Source: Stenotrophomonas maltophilia (GTDB taxonomy: Bacteria > Pseudomonadota > Gammaproteobacteria > Xanthomonadales > Xanthomonadaceae). From it: 64,000 nt of DNA. The position numbers and the translations under genes are program-made. The stretch covers positions 1 through 64,000 of the forward strand of contig NZ_QFHO01000015.1 in NCBI RefSeq assembly GCF_004920835.1, written 5' to 3'. Positions 1-8,436 of the stretch are shown one piece after another. Position 1 is the first letter of the stretch. Each line of letters starts with the position of its first letter. The notes under the pieces are model-generated. The model worked only from the letters and a program-made list of their open reading frames with translations, made no database searches and was not told the origin of the DNA.

Positions 1-111
1 GTCAAGCAGGGCAAGCCGGGCAAGGTGGCTTTGGTCGCGGTGATGCGCAAGATGCTGGTGATCCTCAACGCCCGCAAAAGGGATGCGGAGGCCCAGATGG
101 CCTCCGCCTGA
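1..111 (+). CDS. IS110-family transposase, C-terminal fragment (cut by window edge)
   Basis: An open frame runs from the first base to TGA at 109-111 and gives 36 residues, GKPGKVALVAVMRKMLVILN followed by a short basic tail. This Met-Arg-Lys-Met-Leu-Val-Ile-Leu-Asn stretch is typical of the C-terminus of IS110/IS1111-type DEDD transposases, which move small insertion sequences by a site-specific mechanism. Only the extreme C-terminus is present, so intactness of the element cannot be judged. No terminal inverted repeat is obvious in the 25 bases before the next gene, which fits IS110 elements, many of which lack them. Confidence 0.7.
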   Translation, partial: VKQGKPGKVALVAVMRKMLVILNARKRDAEAQMASA

Positions 112-135
112 CAAGACAGTTGCTACAGAGATCCT

Positions 136-2256
136 TCAATCGTGCTCGAACCGCAATGGCTCGCTGCCCATCGCCGGGTCGCTGGTGCCGGGGCGACCAT
201 CTTCTGCGCGACCGGCCAGACGCAGCACGCTCTCACCCGCGCCGACCTGCAGGTCATACCAGCCCGCGGTAGGCGTTGCATCCCACGCCAATGCGGTCTC
301 TGCATGCGCCGGCAGCGCCAGCGTCTGTTCCGGCATGTGCCCGGCATAGGCGCCGGCATGCACGCGCAGCTGCTGTACGGCATCGCTGAGATTGCGCAGA
401 TGCAGCCGCAGCTGGCCTTCGGCGCGCTCGACCGACGCCTGCACGACGGGCCCTTTGGCAGCGCCCTGGAAGTGACGGTGGAAGCCATTCGGGCCGAGCA
501 GCCACAGGTCATAGCGTCCCTGGGCGTCCAGCGCCCAGCGCTCGCGCAGCGGCGTGCCCGGTACCAGCGTATAGCGGCGTGGCACCGCACCCAGCCGCAG
601 CCGATCGTACACATGCAGCACCGCCGCTGCGCCTTCGCAGGACAGCGTCAGATCCACGCCCGATGCGTCGATCGCAGTAATCGATGCCTGCGGCCGATAG
701 GGCAGGGCACGCGCCGGGCGTACGCCGCTTTCCTGTTTCGCCGGCTTCAGTCCCTCCGGCAACGCCGGCACGGTGCGTCCCGGCAGGGCGGCAGCGCGTG
801 CGGCAACCGCGCTGACGTCGGGCAGGCCGCGTACGAACGGGCGGGTATCACGCTGGGCGAAGTCGAAGGCATTGCTGAGGTCACCGCAGACCGCGCGGCG
901 CCACGGCGAGATGTCCGGTGCGGCCACGCCGAATCGGCGTTCGATCAGGCGTATGACCGAGGTGTGGTCGTACACCTGCGAATCGACCCAGCCACCCCGG
1001 CTCCAGGGCGAGATCACGTAGAGCGGCACGCGCGGGCCCAGTCCGTAGGGGCGTCCGCGCAGCTCGGCGGCGTCGTACTTCTCATCCCCCGGTGCCGGAA
1101 GGCGGTGGTACTCGCCCTCGGTGCTGACCGAAGACGCACCCGCCCAGCCACCGTTTTCCGGTGAAGGTGGTGCCGGTGGCGGCATGTGGTCGAAGAAGCC
1201 GTCGTTCTCGTCGAACATCAGCAACAGGGCGGTGCGGCTCCACACTTCTGGATCGGCGGTCAGTGCATCCAGCACGCGCGCGGTGTACGCCGCGCCCTGG
1301 GCCGGGCTGGAAGGGCCGGGATGCTCGCTGCCGGCCGCGTCGGCGATGATGAAGCTGACCTGCGGCAGGCGCCCGTCGACCACGTCCTGGCGCAGCTGTG
1401 CCAGCCCACGCGTGCTGACCCCACGCGCGCGCAGCTGCGGGTCATGCCCCGGCGCAGCGCGGTAGGCCTGGCGGAAGGACTCGAAGCCGGCCAGCGGGTT
1501 GTCGGTGAAGTTGTCGGCCATGTCCTGGTAGATCTGCCAGGACACCCCGGCCTTCTGCAGGCGTTCTACATAGCTGGTCCATCGGTACGACGCCGGATGC
1601 CCGCCATGTTCCGGGAAGTTGTCGTGCGAGTTGGCGATCACCGGGCCACCGGCGCGCGCGGTCGCATCGTTGTGGCCGGTCCATAGGAACACCCGGTTCG
1701 GGTTGGTTCCGGCCTGCATCGCACAGTGGTAGGCGTCGCAGATAGTGAACGCCTCGGCCAGGGCGAACTGGAAGGGCAGGTCGCTGCGCTGGAAATAGCC
1801 CATCGAATGGTTCTGCTTGGCTTTCGGCCATTGACCCATGCGTCCATGGTCCCAGGCACGCTGTGCATCAGGCCAGGTGTGCGGCGTGCCTTCCACCCGC
1901 ATGTAGCCGAAGTGTGCAGCGGTATCCAGCGGGAACGGTGCGATCGCGCGCGTGCCGCTGGCATCGGGTTGCAGCCACAGGCTGCGCGCGCGGCCACCGG
2001 CCTGCAGCGCGGCGGCCGGGGCCACGAAGCGGTCGCCGAAGCCACGTACCCCCGGCAGCGTGCCGAAGTAGTGGTCGAACGAGCGGTTCTCCTGCATGAA
2101 CACCACGATGTGCTGCAGGTCTTCCAGGCTGCGCGTCTGCGCGGCGGGTGCGATCGCTGCAGCCCGGGCGATGCTGGGTAGCAGGGGGGAAAGGCCGGCG
2201 GCAGCGCCGGCCTGCAACAACCGGCGTCGGCCGATATCGGTCACGGGTTCACTCAC
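136..2256 (-). CDS. plcN: Phosphocholine-type phospholipase C, Tat-exported
   Basis: Product of 706 aa starting at GTG, which overlaps the stop of the upstream receptor gene (GTGA). The N-terminus carries a twin-arginine signal (RRRLLQAG near residues 10-17, then a hydrophobic Ala/Leu stretch), so export of a folded protein is expected. The phosphoesterase domain follows at once, with the family signature MQENRSFDHYFG near residue 54 and a second metal-site segment MFDENDGFFDH near residue 350. The C-terminal third matches the pair of small beta domains that end PlcH/PlcN enzymes, and the length is normal for them (about 700 aa). Predicted reaction: hydrolysis of phosphatidylcholine or related phospholipids to diacylglycerol and a phosphorylated head group. 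Whether it is haemolytic (PlcH) or not (PlcN) cannot be read from sequence. Confidence 0.9.
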   Translation of the reverse strand: MSEPVTDIGRRRLLQAGAAAGLSPLLPSIARAAAIAPAAQTRSLEDLQHIVVFMQENRSFDHYFGTLPGVRGFGDRFVAPAAALQAGGRARSLWLQPDASGTRAIAPFPLDTAAHFGYMRVEGTPHTWPDAQRAWDHGRMGQWPKAKQNHSMGYFQRSDLPFQFALAEAFTICDAYHCAMQAGTNPNRVFLWTGHNDATARAGGPVIANSHDNFPEHGGHPASYRWTSYVERLQKAGVSWQIYQDMADNFTDNPLAGFESFRQAYRAAPGHDPQLRARGVSTRGLAQLRQDVVDGRLPQVSFIIADAAGSEHPGPSSPAQGAAYTARVLDALTADPEVWSRTALLLMFDENDGFFDHMPPPAPPSPENGGWAGASSVSTEGEYHRLPAPGDEKYDAAELRGRPYGLGPRVPLYVISPWSRGGWVDSQVYDHTSVIRLIERRFGVAAPDISPWRRAVCGDLSNAFDFAQRDTRPFVRGLPDVSAVAARAAALPGRTVPALPEGLKPAKQESGVRPARALPYRPQASITAIDASGVDLTLSCEGAAAVLHVYDRLRLGAVPRRYTLVPGTPLRERWALDAQGRYDLWLLGPNGFHRHFQGAAKGPVVQASVERAEGQLRLHLRNLSDAVQQLRVHAGAYAGHMPEQTLALPAHAETALAWDATPTAGWYDLQVGAGESVLRLAGRAEDGRPGTSDPAMGSEPLRFEHD

Positions 2257-4631
2257 AGGTCCACACGGAAGGAGATGCCGACGGTACGCGGTGCGCCGAT
2301 GAAGGCGTTGTCGCGGCCATCCACCCCTGCAAGATACCGCTTGTCGGTGAGGTTGCTCACCACCAGGTTGGCGCCCATGCCCTTCAGGCGCGGCGACAGG
2401 CCCTGCAGGTCGAAGCCGATGTTGGCGTTGAACACGGTGGCCGAGGGCAGCTTGTTGACGTTGGCGGCATCAAGGTAACGCGTGCCCAGGTAGCGGCCGG
2501 ACAGGCCGAAGTTCCAGCTTTCACCCTGCCAGTCGGCCGACAGCACCAGGGTCTGTTCGGGCTGGCCGATCACCTTGGCACCGTCGACGATGCCGAGCTG
2601 GGTATCACGTGCGGCGTCGCCACTGCCCAGGTACTTGGAGCGGTTGTAGGCATAGGCGGCGTTGAGTCGCCAGCCGTTGTCCCAGCCATAGCCGAACGCG
2701 GCCTCCAGACCGTTGCTCTCGACGCCGCCGAAGTTCTCGTAGACGCCGTCGGTCTCGCCCAGGTAGTCGATGCCGCTGACGAAGCCGGCCGGCAGGTAGA
2801 CGATGCGGTTGTCGAACTTGATGTTGTACAGGGTGACCGAGGCGGTCAGCGGCCAACGGCTGATGCGCATGCCGACTTCGATGTTGTCGGCGGTTTCCGG
2901 CTCCACGTTGCGGAAGCGCTGCGGGTCGGTCTCGCCGAGCACGCCGGAGGGAATGGCGGCGAAGTTCTGCGAGAAACCGGCGAACAGCTCCATGCCTTCC
3001 ACGCCTGGCGCCCAGGTGAAGCCGGTGGACAGCAGCGGATCGGACTTGGAATCGGATTTCACGTGCTCATTGGCACCGATCACGCGGCGGCGCGACTGGT
3101 CGACGAAGAACTGCTTCACGCCCAGGCGCGCGCTGAACGGGCCGAAGCGTGCGATATCCTCGACGTAGTACATCTGCTCATCAACCTTGTACTTGTCCTC
3201 GAACTGCACCCAGTACGGCTGGTGGTCGAAGGCGATGTCCTGGCCGACGTTGAGCAGGCGATGCCAGTCGCGGCGTGCCGAGCGGTCCAGCTTCTCCACC
3301 CACAGCCCGCCACGGATCGTGTTGTCGACGGCACCGAAAGTCTGCCGCCACTCGACGTCGGCGGTCACGCCCTTGCGGTTGTTGTCGTAGTGGGTGTGGC
3401 GGTACGACTGCGCGCCCAACACGTTGCCGGCGTAGCAGTTCGGGTCGTACTCGGCAGTGAAGCCCAGCCGTGGGGTGCAGCTGGCCAGGCGCTGTGCGGC
3501 GCTGCCATCGGGATTGACGAAGAAGATCTGGCCGCGGTTGCTGCCGCCGTACACGGTCCTGCCACCGAGATACTCCGATTCCGGGCGGCCAGCACCGTCA
3601 TCGCTGACCTGTGCCAGGTAGGGCGGCAGCCAGTCACCGCGGCCTTCCATTCGGTGCCCATAAGCGGCCACCGAGGCCTTGAAACCGTTGCCGCCGTCGA
3701 AGGCCGCGCGCAGGTAGCCGAAGGTGTTCTCGCGCAGCGCACGCGAGCCGGAACGGAAGTTCTGGTCCAGGTACGGAATGCCGGTGAGGGTGCCGACCAG
3801 GTTGTCGCGATCCGGGTTGGTGGCGAAGCCCTTCGGCGAGACGCTGGTGTACTCCGGCTCGTCGGCATCGTTGTAGGACAGGTAGCCGGTCAGCGTCCAG
3901 CGATCCAGCTCGGTGATGAACTTGCCGGCGATGTGGTCGTTGCTGGTCTGGCCGCTGCCGTCGATCCAGTCGTGCACGCGCGCGGAGGAAGCGCTGACCC
4001 AGGCGCGGGTGTGGCCGCCGAGCAGGCCGGTGTCGTAGCGCACGTAGTACTTGCGTGCCTCGTTGTCACCGGCGCCGACCACGAAGCGCAGGCGGCTGTC
4101 CTGCAGCGGATCGCTGGTGAGGAAGTTCAGGGTGCCCCCGAGGGCTTCGTTCGAGCGCGAGGAGATGTCAGCGGTGCCCTGGCTGACTTCCACCGTTTCC
4201 AGATCGAGGGTGTCGATGTAGCGGTTGGCCAGCGAGCCGCCGCCGTAGCCCGAGCCGCCATTGGGCAGGCCATCGATGGTGGTGCCGATCTGCTGCGTAT
4301 CGCGGTTGGTGACGAAACCGCGCATGCTGATCTGCGTGCCCCACACCGACGAACCGGTGGCGTCGGCTTCACTGACCACCACCCCGGGTACTTCATTGAG
4401 TGCGTCGTTGACGCTGCTCATCACGGTCTGCCGGTTCAACGTTTCCGCACGTACCGAGGTCTTGGCGTAGCTGGTGGCCTGGCCTATCACCTGCACCTGG
4501 TCCAGGGTACGGGCATCGCTGCTGCGCGGTTCGGCCGCGTCGCCCTGCGGTGCTTCGGCCAGGGCATCCAGTGCGGGGGCGATCAGCAGGGCAAGCAGGG
4601 AGACACGGGGAAAGCGCGCAATGGTTCGCAT
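2253..4631 (-). CDS. TonB-dependent outer-membrane receptor
   Basis: Product of 792 aa from the ATG at 4631, chosen because it opens directly with a signal peptide (MRTIARFPRVSLLALLIAPA); the open frame continues upstream without signal-like sequence. A plug domain follows (QVQVIGQATSYAKTSVRAET, then the NEVPGVVVSEADATGSS and DGLPNG segments), then a long beta-barrel ending in aromatic VGISFRVDL, the usual C-terminal sorting strand. No N-terminal FecA-type signalling domain is seen. Its stop overlaps the start of the phospholipase C gene, so the two are translationally coupled. The ligand is unknown; the coupling suggests uptake of something made available by the phospholipase. Confidence 0.9.
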   Translation of the reverse strand: MRTIARFPRVSLLALLIAPALDALAEAPQGDAAEPRSSDARTLDQVQVIGQATSYAKTSVRAETLNRQTVMSSVNDALNEVPGVVVSEADATGSSVWGTQISMRGFVTNRDTQQIGTTIDGLPNGGSGYGGGSLANRYIDTLDLETVEVSQGTADISSRSNEALGGTLNFLTSDPLQDSRLRFVVGAGDNEARKYYVRYDTGLLGGHTRAWVSASSARVHDWIDGSGQTSNDHIAGKFITELDRWTLTGYLSYNDADEPEYTSVSPKGFATNPDRDNLVGTLTGIPYLDQNFRSGSRALRENTFGYLRAAFDGGNGFKASVAAYGHRMEGRGDWLPPYLAQVSDDGAGRPESEYLGGRTVYGGSNRGQIFFVNPDGSAAQRLASCTPRLGFTAEYDPNCYAGNVLGAQSYRHTHYDNNRKGVTADVEWRQTFGAVDNTIRGGLWVEKLDRSARRDWHRLLNVGQDIAFDHQPYWVQFEDKYKVDEQMYYVEDIARFGPFSARLGVKQFFVDQSRRRVIGANEHVKSDSKSDPLLSTGFTWAPGVEGMELFAGFSQNFAAIPSGVLGETDPQRFRNVEPETADNIEVGMRISRWPLTASVTLYNIKFDNRIVYLPAGFVSGIDYLGETDGVYENFGGVESNGLEAAFGYGWDNGWRLNAAYAYNRSKYLGSGDAARDTQLGIVDGAKVIGQPEQTLVLSADWQGESWNFGLSGRYLGTRYLDAANVNKLPSATVFNANIGFDLQGLSPRLKGMGANLVVSNLTDKRYLAGVDGRDNAFIGAPRTVGISFRVDL

Positions 4632-4749
4632 CGAGACCGGACCTTGAGGGGAGGGAAGCCCCGGAGTGTCGGCAGCGCCAATGACATCGGCATGACGCGA
4701 AGATGCAGGAACCGTGTTGTGTGACGGCCGGTACCCGAGGCCGCCTGCC

Positions 4750-5676
4750 TCAGTAGCGCGCGTCCTTCGGTTTCGGGTCACGCGGCCAGTCCTTGGCCTT
4801 GTTGGCGAAGTCCGGACGCGGCTGGTTGATGAAGTAGCTGGCGACGTCCACCGCATCCTGGTCGGGCATCACCTGCTGCCCCAGCGGGGGCTCGCGGGTC
4901 ACTGCCGGCGGCATGTTGTGCTTGACGAAGCCGGCGGCCTTGTACAGCCGCGCCATGCCCGCGCCGATGTTGAAACTGCGGTCACCCCACAGCGGCGGGA
5001 AGGCGATATCACCGCTGGCATCGCGTCGGCCTTCGCCGTTGTCACCGTGGCAGGCGGCGCATTGCGCGGCGTACAGCGCCTGGCCGCGGATCGGATCAGG
5101 TGTCAGTGAGCTGTCGATCGGCCCTTCGCTGGGTGCCGCCACGCGCGCACCTTCGGGAACGGGACGGCTCAACCAGGTCATGTATTCCAGCATGGCACGC
5201 ATTTCCGGCGCGTCCTTGGCCAGCGGTTTGCCGTTCATCGAGCGCTGCAGGCAGCCATTGATGCGCTCGGTCAGCCCGATCACCTTGCCTGGCCGTGGCA
5301 TGTAGCGCGGGTAGGCACCACCACCCGTATTGAAGTAGTGGTTGCCGAACGGCCGCTTGCCCTCGGCCATGTGGCACGAATTGCAGTTCAGATCGTTGCC
5401 GACGTTGTCCGGCAGCAACCGCGCGGTCTCGTTGAGGAGGCGGCGGCCGAGCATCACCGACCCGGCATTGCCCAGCCCGGCAATTTCCTCGGCGCTGGGG
5501 GCGTGGTACTGGCCGACCACCGTGCCCTGCGCGTCGAGAATATCGATCGTGCTGGCCACGGCGGCATCCAGGTCCGGGTACAGATGGCGGTAGGCGAGGG
5601 TGCCGGCACCGGCCAGCAGCACAACGGCGATCGCACTGCCGGGCAGCAGGCGGGAACGTTTGCGCGAACGCTTCAT
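4750..5676 (-). CDS. Membrane-anchored diheme cytochrome c, TsdA-like
   Basis: Product of 308 aa. A basic N-terminus and one hydrophobic segment (residues 12-30) act as an uncleaved anchor or signal. Two CXXCH haem sites are visible, CNSCH at 98-102 and CAACH at 206-210. The segment RINGCLQRSMNG places Cys142 where thiosulfate dehydrogenases of the TsdA family have the unusual cysteine ligand of haem 1, and HNMPPA (Met255) could supply the Met ligand of haem 2. TsdA interconverts thiosulfate and tetrathionate in the periplasm. The start ATG overlaps the stop of the upstream triheme cytochrome gene by 4 bp, so the two probably work as one electron-transfer pair. Assignment to TsdA is by motif only. 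Confidence 0.75.
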   Translation of the reverse strand: MKRSRKRSRLLPGSAIAVVLLAGAGTLAYRHLYPDLDAAVASTIDILDAQGTVVGQYHAPSAEEIAGLGNAGSVMLGRRLLNETARLLPDNVGNDLNCNSCHMAEGKRPFGNHYFNTGGGAYPRYMPRPGKVIGLTERINGCLQRSMNGKPLAKDAPEMRAMLEYMTWLSRPVPEGARVAAPSEGPIDSSLTPDPIRGQALYAAQCAACHGDNGEGRRDASGDIAFPPLWGDRSFNIGAGMARLYKAAGFVKHNMPPAVTREPPLGQQVMPDQDAVDVASYFINQPRPDFANKAKDWPRDPKPKDARY

Positions 5677-7019
5677 CGTGCAGCCTCCTGCGGAACGTAA
5701 TGCACCGGCTTGTCACGCACCACCCGGCGCATCCTCGCCACGTCGACCTCGTTGACCGCGCTGGCCTGGTTGCCCCAGCTGCTGCGGATGAAGGTCAGGA
5801 TCTGTGCCAGTTGTGCATTCGGCAGCCGCTCGAAACCGGGCATGGTGAACGCCATGCGGTCGTGCGGGGTATGCGGCGTGCGGCCACCGATCAGGGTCAC
5901 CTGCACCAGCGAACTGGGATCATCGGCGAACACGATCGAGTTGCCAGCCAGTGCTGGGTAGACCCGTGGCATGCCGCGGCCGTCGGCGCGATGGCAGGCC
6001 TGGCAGTGCTCTGCATAGGCCAGCGAGCCGGCCACGCGATAGTCGCCACTGCGCAGTGCGGCGGTGGTGGTGTCGGTACCCGGTGACCACTGTGCGCTGC
6101 GGCCCTCGCGAGCCGGCAGTTGTTTCAGGTAGCGTGCCATGGCCAGCAGATCGGCGTCGGAGAGGTACTGCGTGCTTTGCTCGACCACATCGGCCATGCC
6201 ACCGAAGGCCGCCGAACGATCGGTGCGGCCGGTGCGCAGGAAGTCGACGATCTCACCCTCGCTCCAGCTGGCCAGGCCGGTCGATTCATTGCGCAGGTTC
6301 TTCGCGTACCAGCCTTCCAGTACCGAACCGGACAGGAACTGGCGGCTGCCATCGTCGGCCATCGCCTTTTCCTGGAAGGCCAGCCCGCGTGGCGTGTGGC
6401 AGGCGCCGCAGTGAGCCAGGCCTTCCACCAGTTCTGCACCACGCTGCTCGCCGGCATCCAGCGCTGGATCCGGGCTGAAGCTGCGCGGGCGTGCGAACAG
6501 CAGCTGCCACCAGGCCAGTGGCCAGCGCATGTTGGCTGGCCACGGAATCGTGCTGTCGGCGTTGTCCTGCTTCACCGGCTGCACCGAGCCCATGAAGTAG
6601 GCGTACAGCGCCTTGATCTCGGCATCGCTGGCGATCACGTATGAGGCGTACGGCATTGCCGGATACAACGGCTGCCCATCGTGACGGATGCCGCGACGGA
6701 CCGCGCGCTCGAAGTCGGCGTAGTCGTAGGCGCCAATGCCGGTGTCCGGATCGGGCGTGATGTTGGTCGAATAGATCGTGCCCATCGGCGTCTGCATGCC
6801 CAGTCCACCGGCGAACGGCTTGCCGCCCGGCGCGGTATGGCAGGCAGCGCAGTCGGCCGCGCGCGACAGGTATTGCCCCTGCGCGATCAGCGCCGGGTCG
6901 TGGACGTTGACCTTCGCCTCCTGTCGCGGTGCGAACCAGTAGGGCGTGGTGCGGGCGATGCCGTAGGCGGCGGCCACGGTGGCGGCCAGGGCAATGGCGA
7001 GCTTGAACGAGGTGCGCAT
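5673..7019 (-). CDS. Triheme c-type cytochrome (alcohol/gluconate dehydrogenase cytochrome-subunit type)
   Basis: Product of 448 aa from the ATG at 7019, which begins a clear signal peptide (MRTSFKLAIALAATVAAAYG); the 16 codons upstream in frame are not signal-like. Three CXXCH sites lie at residues 57-61 (CAACH), 204-208 (CGACH) and 339-343 (CQACH), the spacing of the triheme subunits that serve membrane-bound alcohol, aldehyde or gluconate dehydrogenases. No dehydrogenase subunit is next to it; its partner is the overlapping TsdA-like diheme protein. It likely passes electrons from a periplasmic oxidation to the quinone pool or an oxidase. A perfect FNR-type palindrome lies about 35 bp upstream of the start, suggesting oxygen control. 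Confidence 0.85.
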   Translation of the reverse strand: MRTSFKLAIALAATVAAAYGIARTTPYWFAPRQEAKVNVHDPALIAQGQYLSRAADCAACHTAPGGKPFAGGLGMQTPMGTIYSTNITPDPDTGIGAYDYADFERAVRRGIRHDGQPLYPAMPYASYVIASDAEIKALYAYFMGSVQPVKQDNADSTIPWPANMRWPLAWWQLLFARPRSFSPDPALDAGEQRGAELVEGLAHCGACHTPRGLAFQEKAMADDGSRQFLSGSVLEGWYAKNLRNESTGLASWSEGEIVDFLRTGRTDRSAAFGGMADVVEQSTQYLSDADLLAMARYLKQLPAREGRSAQWSPGTDTTTAALRSGDYRVAGSLAYAEHCQACHRADGRGMPRVYPALAGNSIVFADDPSSLVQVTLIGGRTPHTPHDRMAFTMPGFERLPNAQLAQILTFIRSSWGNQASAVNEVDVARMRRVVRDKPVHYVPQEAAR

Positions 7020-7053
7020 GGCGGCACTGTGGGCAATCGCGCACGCGCGTTCA

Positions 7054-7067
7054 TTGATCCGGATCAA
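7054..7067. promoter_or_regulatory. FNR/Anr-type binding site ahead of the cytochrome operon
   Basis: TTGATCCGGATCAA is an exact match to the FNR/Anr consensus TTGAT-N4-ATCAA and a perfect palindrome. Its centre is about 41 bp from the ATG at 7019 of the minus-strand cytochrome operon and about 145 bp from the divergent hydrolase gene at 7205. It probably makes the cytochrome, receptor and phospholipase cluster respond to oxygen. Confidence 0.7.
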
Positions 7068-7204
7068 TGACTGAACAGATACAGCTTGTACACCAAGCTG
7101 AATCGTTCCCGCGTTGTCATCAAGCCGTCATCCACGCGCGATAGATGGCCGGTCGGGTGGGGCGTTAACGTCACCACTTGTCTGATTCACCCCTACGACG
7201 TGAT

Positions 7205-8356
7205 ATGAAGCGCCTGCTGCTGTTGTTGCTGGCGTGCGCCGGCCTGTGGCTGGCTGCATGCTCCTCCTCCATCAATGCCTCCTCCACCTCGCTCGCTGAT
7301 CGGCTGATCGCGCCGGGTGGCGTGTCGACCCTGCTCGATCGCCCGCGCATTGCCGCCGCCATTGCCGAGTTGCCCAATCGCCATGGTTTCGCAGCGGGGC
7401 GCGATGGCGTGCCGATCTTCTGGCGCGTGTTCGATCCGGGTAACTACGGTGCCCGCTACCACTACCTGCCGCAGCGCCACGAGAACGGCCTGCCGCTGGA
7501 TACCGGCTTGAGCCTGGCCGTGCCGCAGCCCTTCCACGCGCAGGCACCGCGCGGCACCGTGGTGCTGCTGCACGGTTGGATGATGAACGGTGATTCGATG
7601 TTGCCGTGGTCGCTTCAGTTGGCCGAGTCCGGCTACCGCGTGGTCACCCTCGACCTGCGCAACCACGGCCAGTCCGGTGCCGGTCCGTCCGGCTATGGCA
7701 CCTATGAATCCGATGACGTGGTCGATGTGATCGGTGAGTTGCGTGCACGCGGCGAAGTGACCGGCCCGTTGTACCTGTTCGGTGTGTCATACGGTGCGGC
7801 CACCGCAGTGTTCACCGCCGACAAGCTGGGCGATCAGGTTGCCGGGGTGGTAGCGATGGAGTCATTCGCCAATGCCGGGGTGGCCATCCGTACGATGATC
7901 CCGCATCTGATGGGGTTGCAGCCGGAAGGGTTGAAGGCGCAGGCGGTAGCCTCCTACGCGCGCTGGCGTTACGGTGGCCAGGACATCGACCAGGTGGTCG
8001 CCGCGGCAAGCCGCCGCATCGACGTCGATCTCGACCGTGTGGACGTGGCGCGCGCGTTGGCCGATACCCACGCCTGCGTACTGCTTCTGCACGGGCAGGG
8101 CGACCAGCACATCCCGGTCAGCCAGGGCCGCGAACTGGCGCAGGCCAATCCGCGCGCGCACTACATCGAGATGCGCGGCGAAGATCACATCACCCTGCCG
8201 CTGAGGCTGGATCTGCTGGCCGGTGTGGTCGACGACTGGATGGCACGCGACGAGCACCATCCGGAAAGCACCTGCCCGGCACCGCAGCTGCCCGCCCAGG
8301 CCGAATGGCTGGTGCACGAAACCGATACGCCGGTGAAGGCTCCGGCGCGCAGCTGA
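7205..8356 (+). CDS. Alpha/beta hydrolase lipoprotein
   Basis: Product of 383 aa starting at ATG 7205, which opens a lipoprotein signal (MKRLLLLLLACAGLWLAAC) with lipobox LAAC. The fold is an alpha/beta hydrolase: an oxyanion segment VVLLHGWMMNG, nucleophile elbow GVSYG, an acid in LLHGQGDQHIP and a probable catalytic histidine in GEDHITLP. It should be a membrane-anchored serine esterase or lipase-like enzyme; the substrate is unknown. It is transcribed divergently from the cytochrome cluster and ends just before a long inverted repeat that may stop transcription from both sides. Confidence 0.8.
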   Translation: MKRLLLLLLACAGLWLAACSSSINASSTSLADRLIAPGGVSTLLDRPRIAAAIAELPNRHGFAAGRDGVPIFWRVFDPGNYGARYHYLPQRHENGLPLDTGLSLAVPQPFHAQAPRGTVVLLHGWMMNGDSMLPWSLQLAESGYRVVTLDLRNHGQSGAGPSGYGTYESDDVVDVIGELRARGEVTGPLYLFGVSYGAATAVFTADKLGDQVAGVVAMESFANAGVAIRTMIPHLMGLQPEGLKAQAVASYARWRYGGQDIDQVVAAASRRIDVDLDRVDVARALADTHACVLLLHGQGDQHIPVSQGRELAQANPRAHYIEMRGEDHITLPLRLDLLAGVVDDWMARDEHHPESTCPAPQLPAQAEWLVHETDTPVKAPARS

Positions 8357-8357
8357 A

Positions 8358-8433
8358 AAAAGGGGGCGGAGTGGATTAGGTCGTTTCCCGCACACCTGGG
8401 CTAGAAACGACTTAATCCCCTCCGTCCCCTTTT
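8358..8433. repeat. 30-bp imperfect inverted repeat, bidirectional terminator-like
   Basis: Arms at 8358-8387 and 8404-8433 pair at 27 of 30 positions around a 16-nt loop. The outer ends are A-rich on the left and T-rich on the right, so a transcript from either side would end in a stem followed by U residues. It lies between convergent genes (hydrolase and MFS carrier). The motif GGGGACGGAGGGGATTAAG recurs as an intergenic hairpin in Stenotrophomonas and Xanthomonas genomes, so it is probably a dispersed repeat used as a terminator. Confidence 0.75.
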
Positions 8434-8436
8434 CTG

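Noticed and set aside
2148..4724. An 858-codon open frame on the plus strand opposite the TonB receptor gene
   Set aside because: It is the antisense of a convincing receptor gene. Its residue composition (Val/Ala/Gly/Gln-rich) is what high-GC antisense frames give, and it has no domain or ribosome site.
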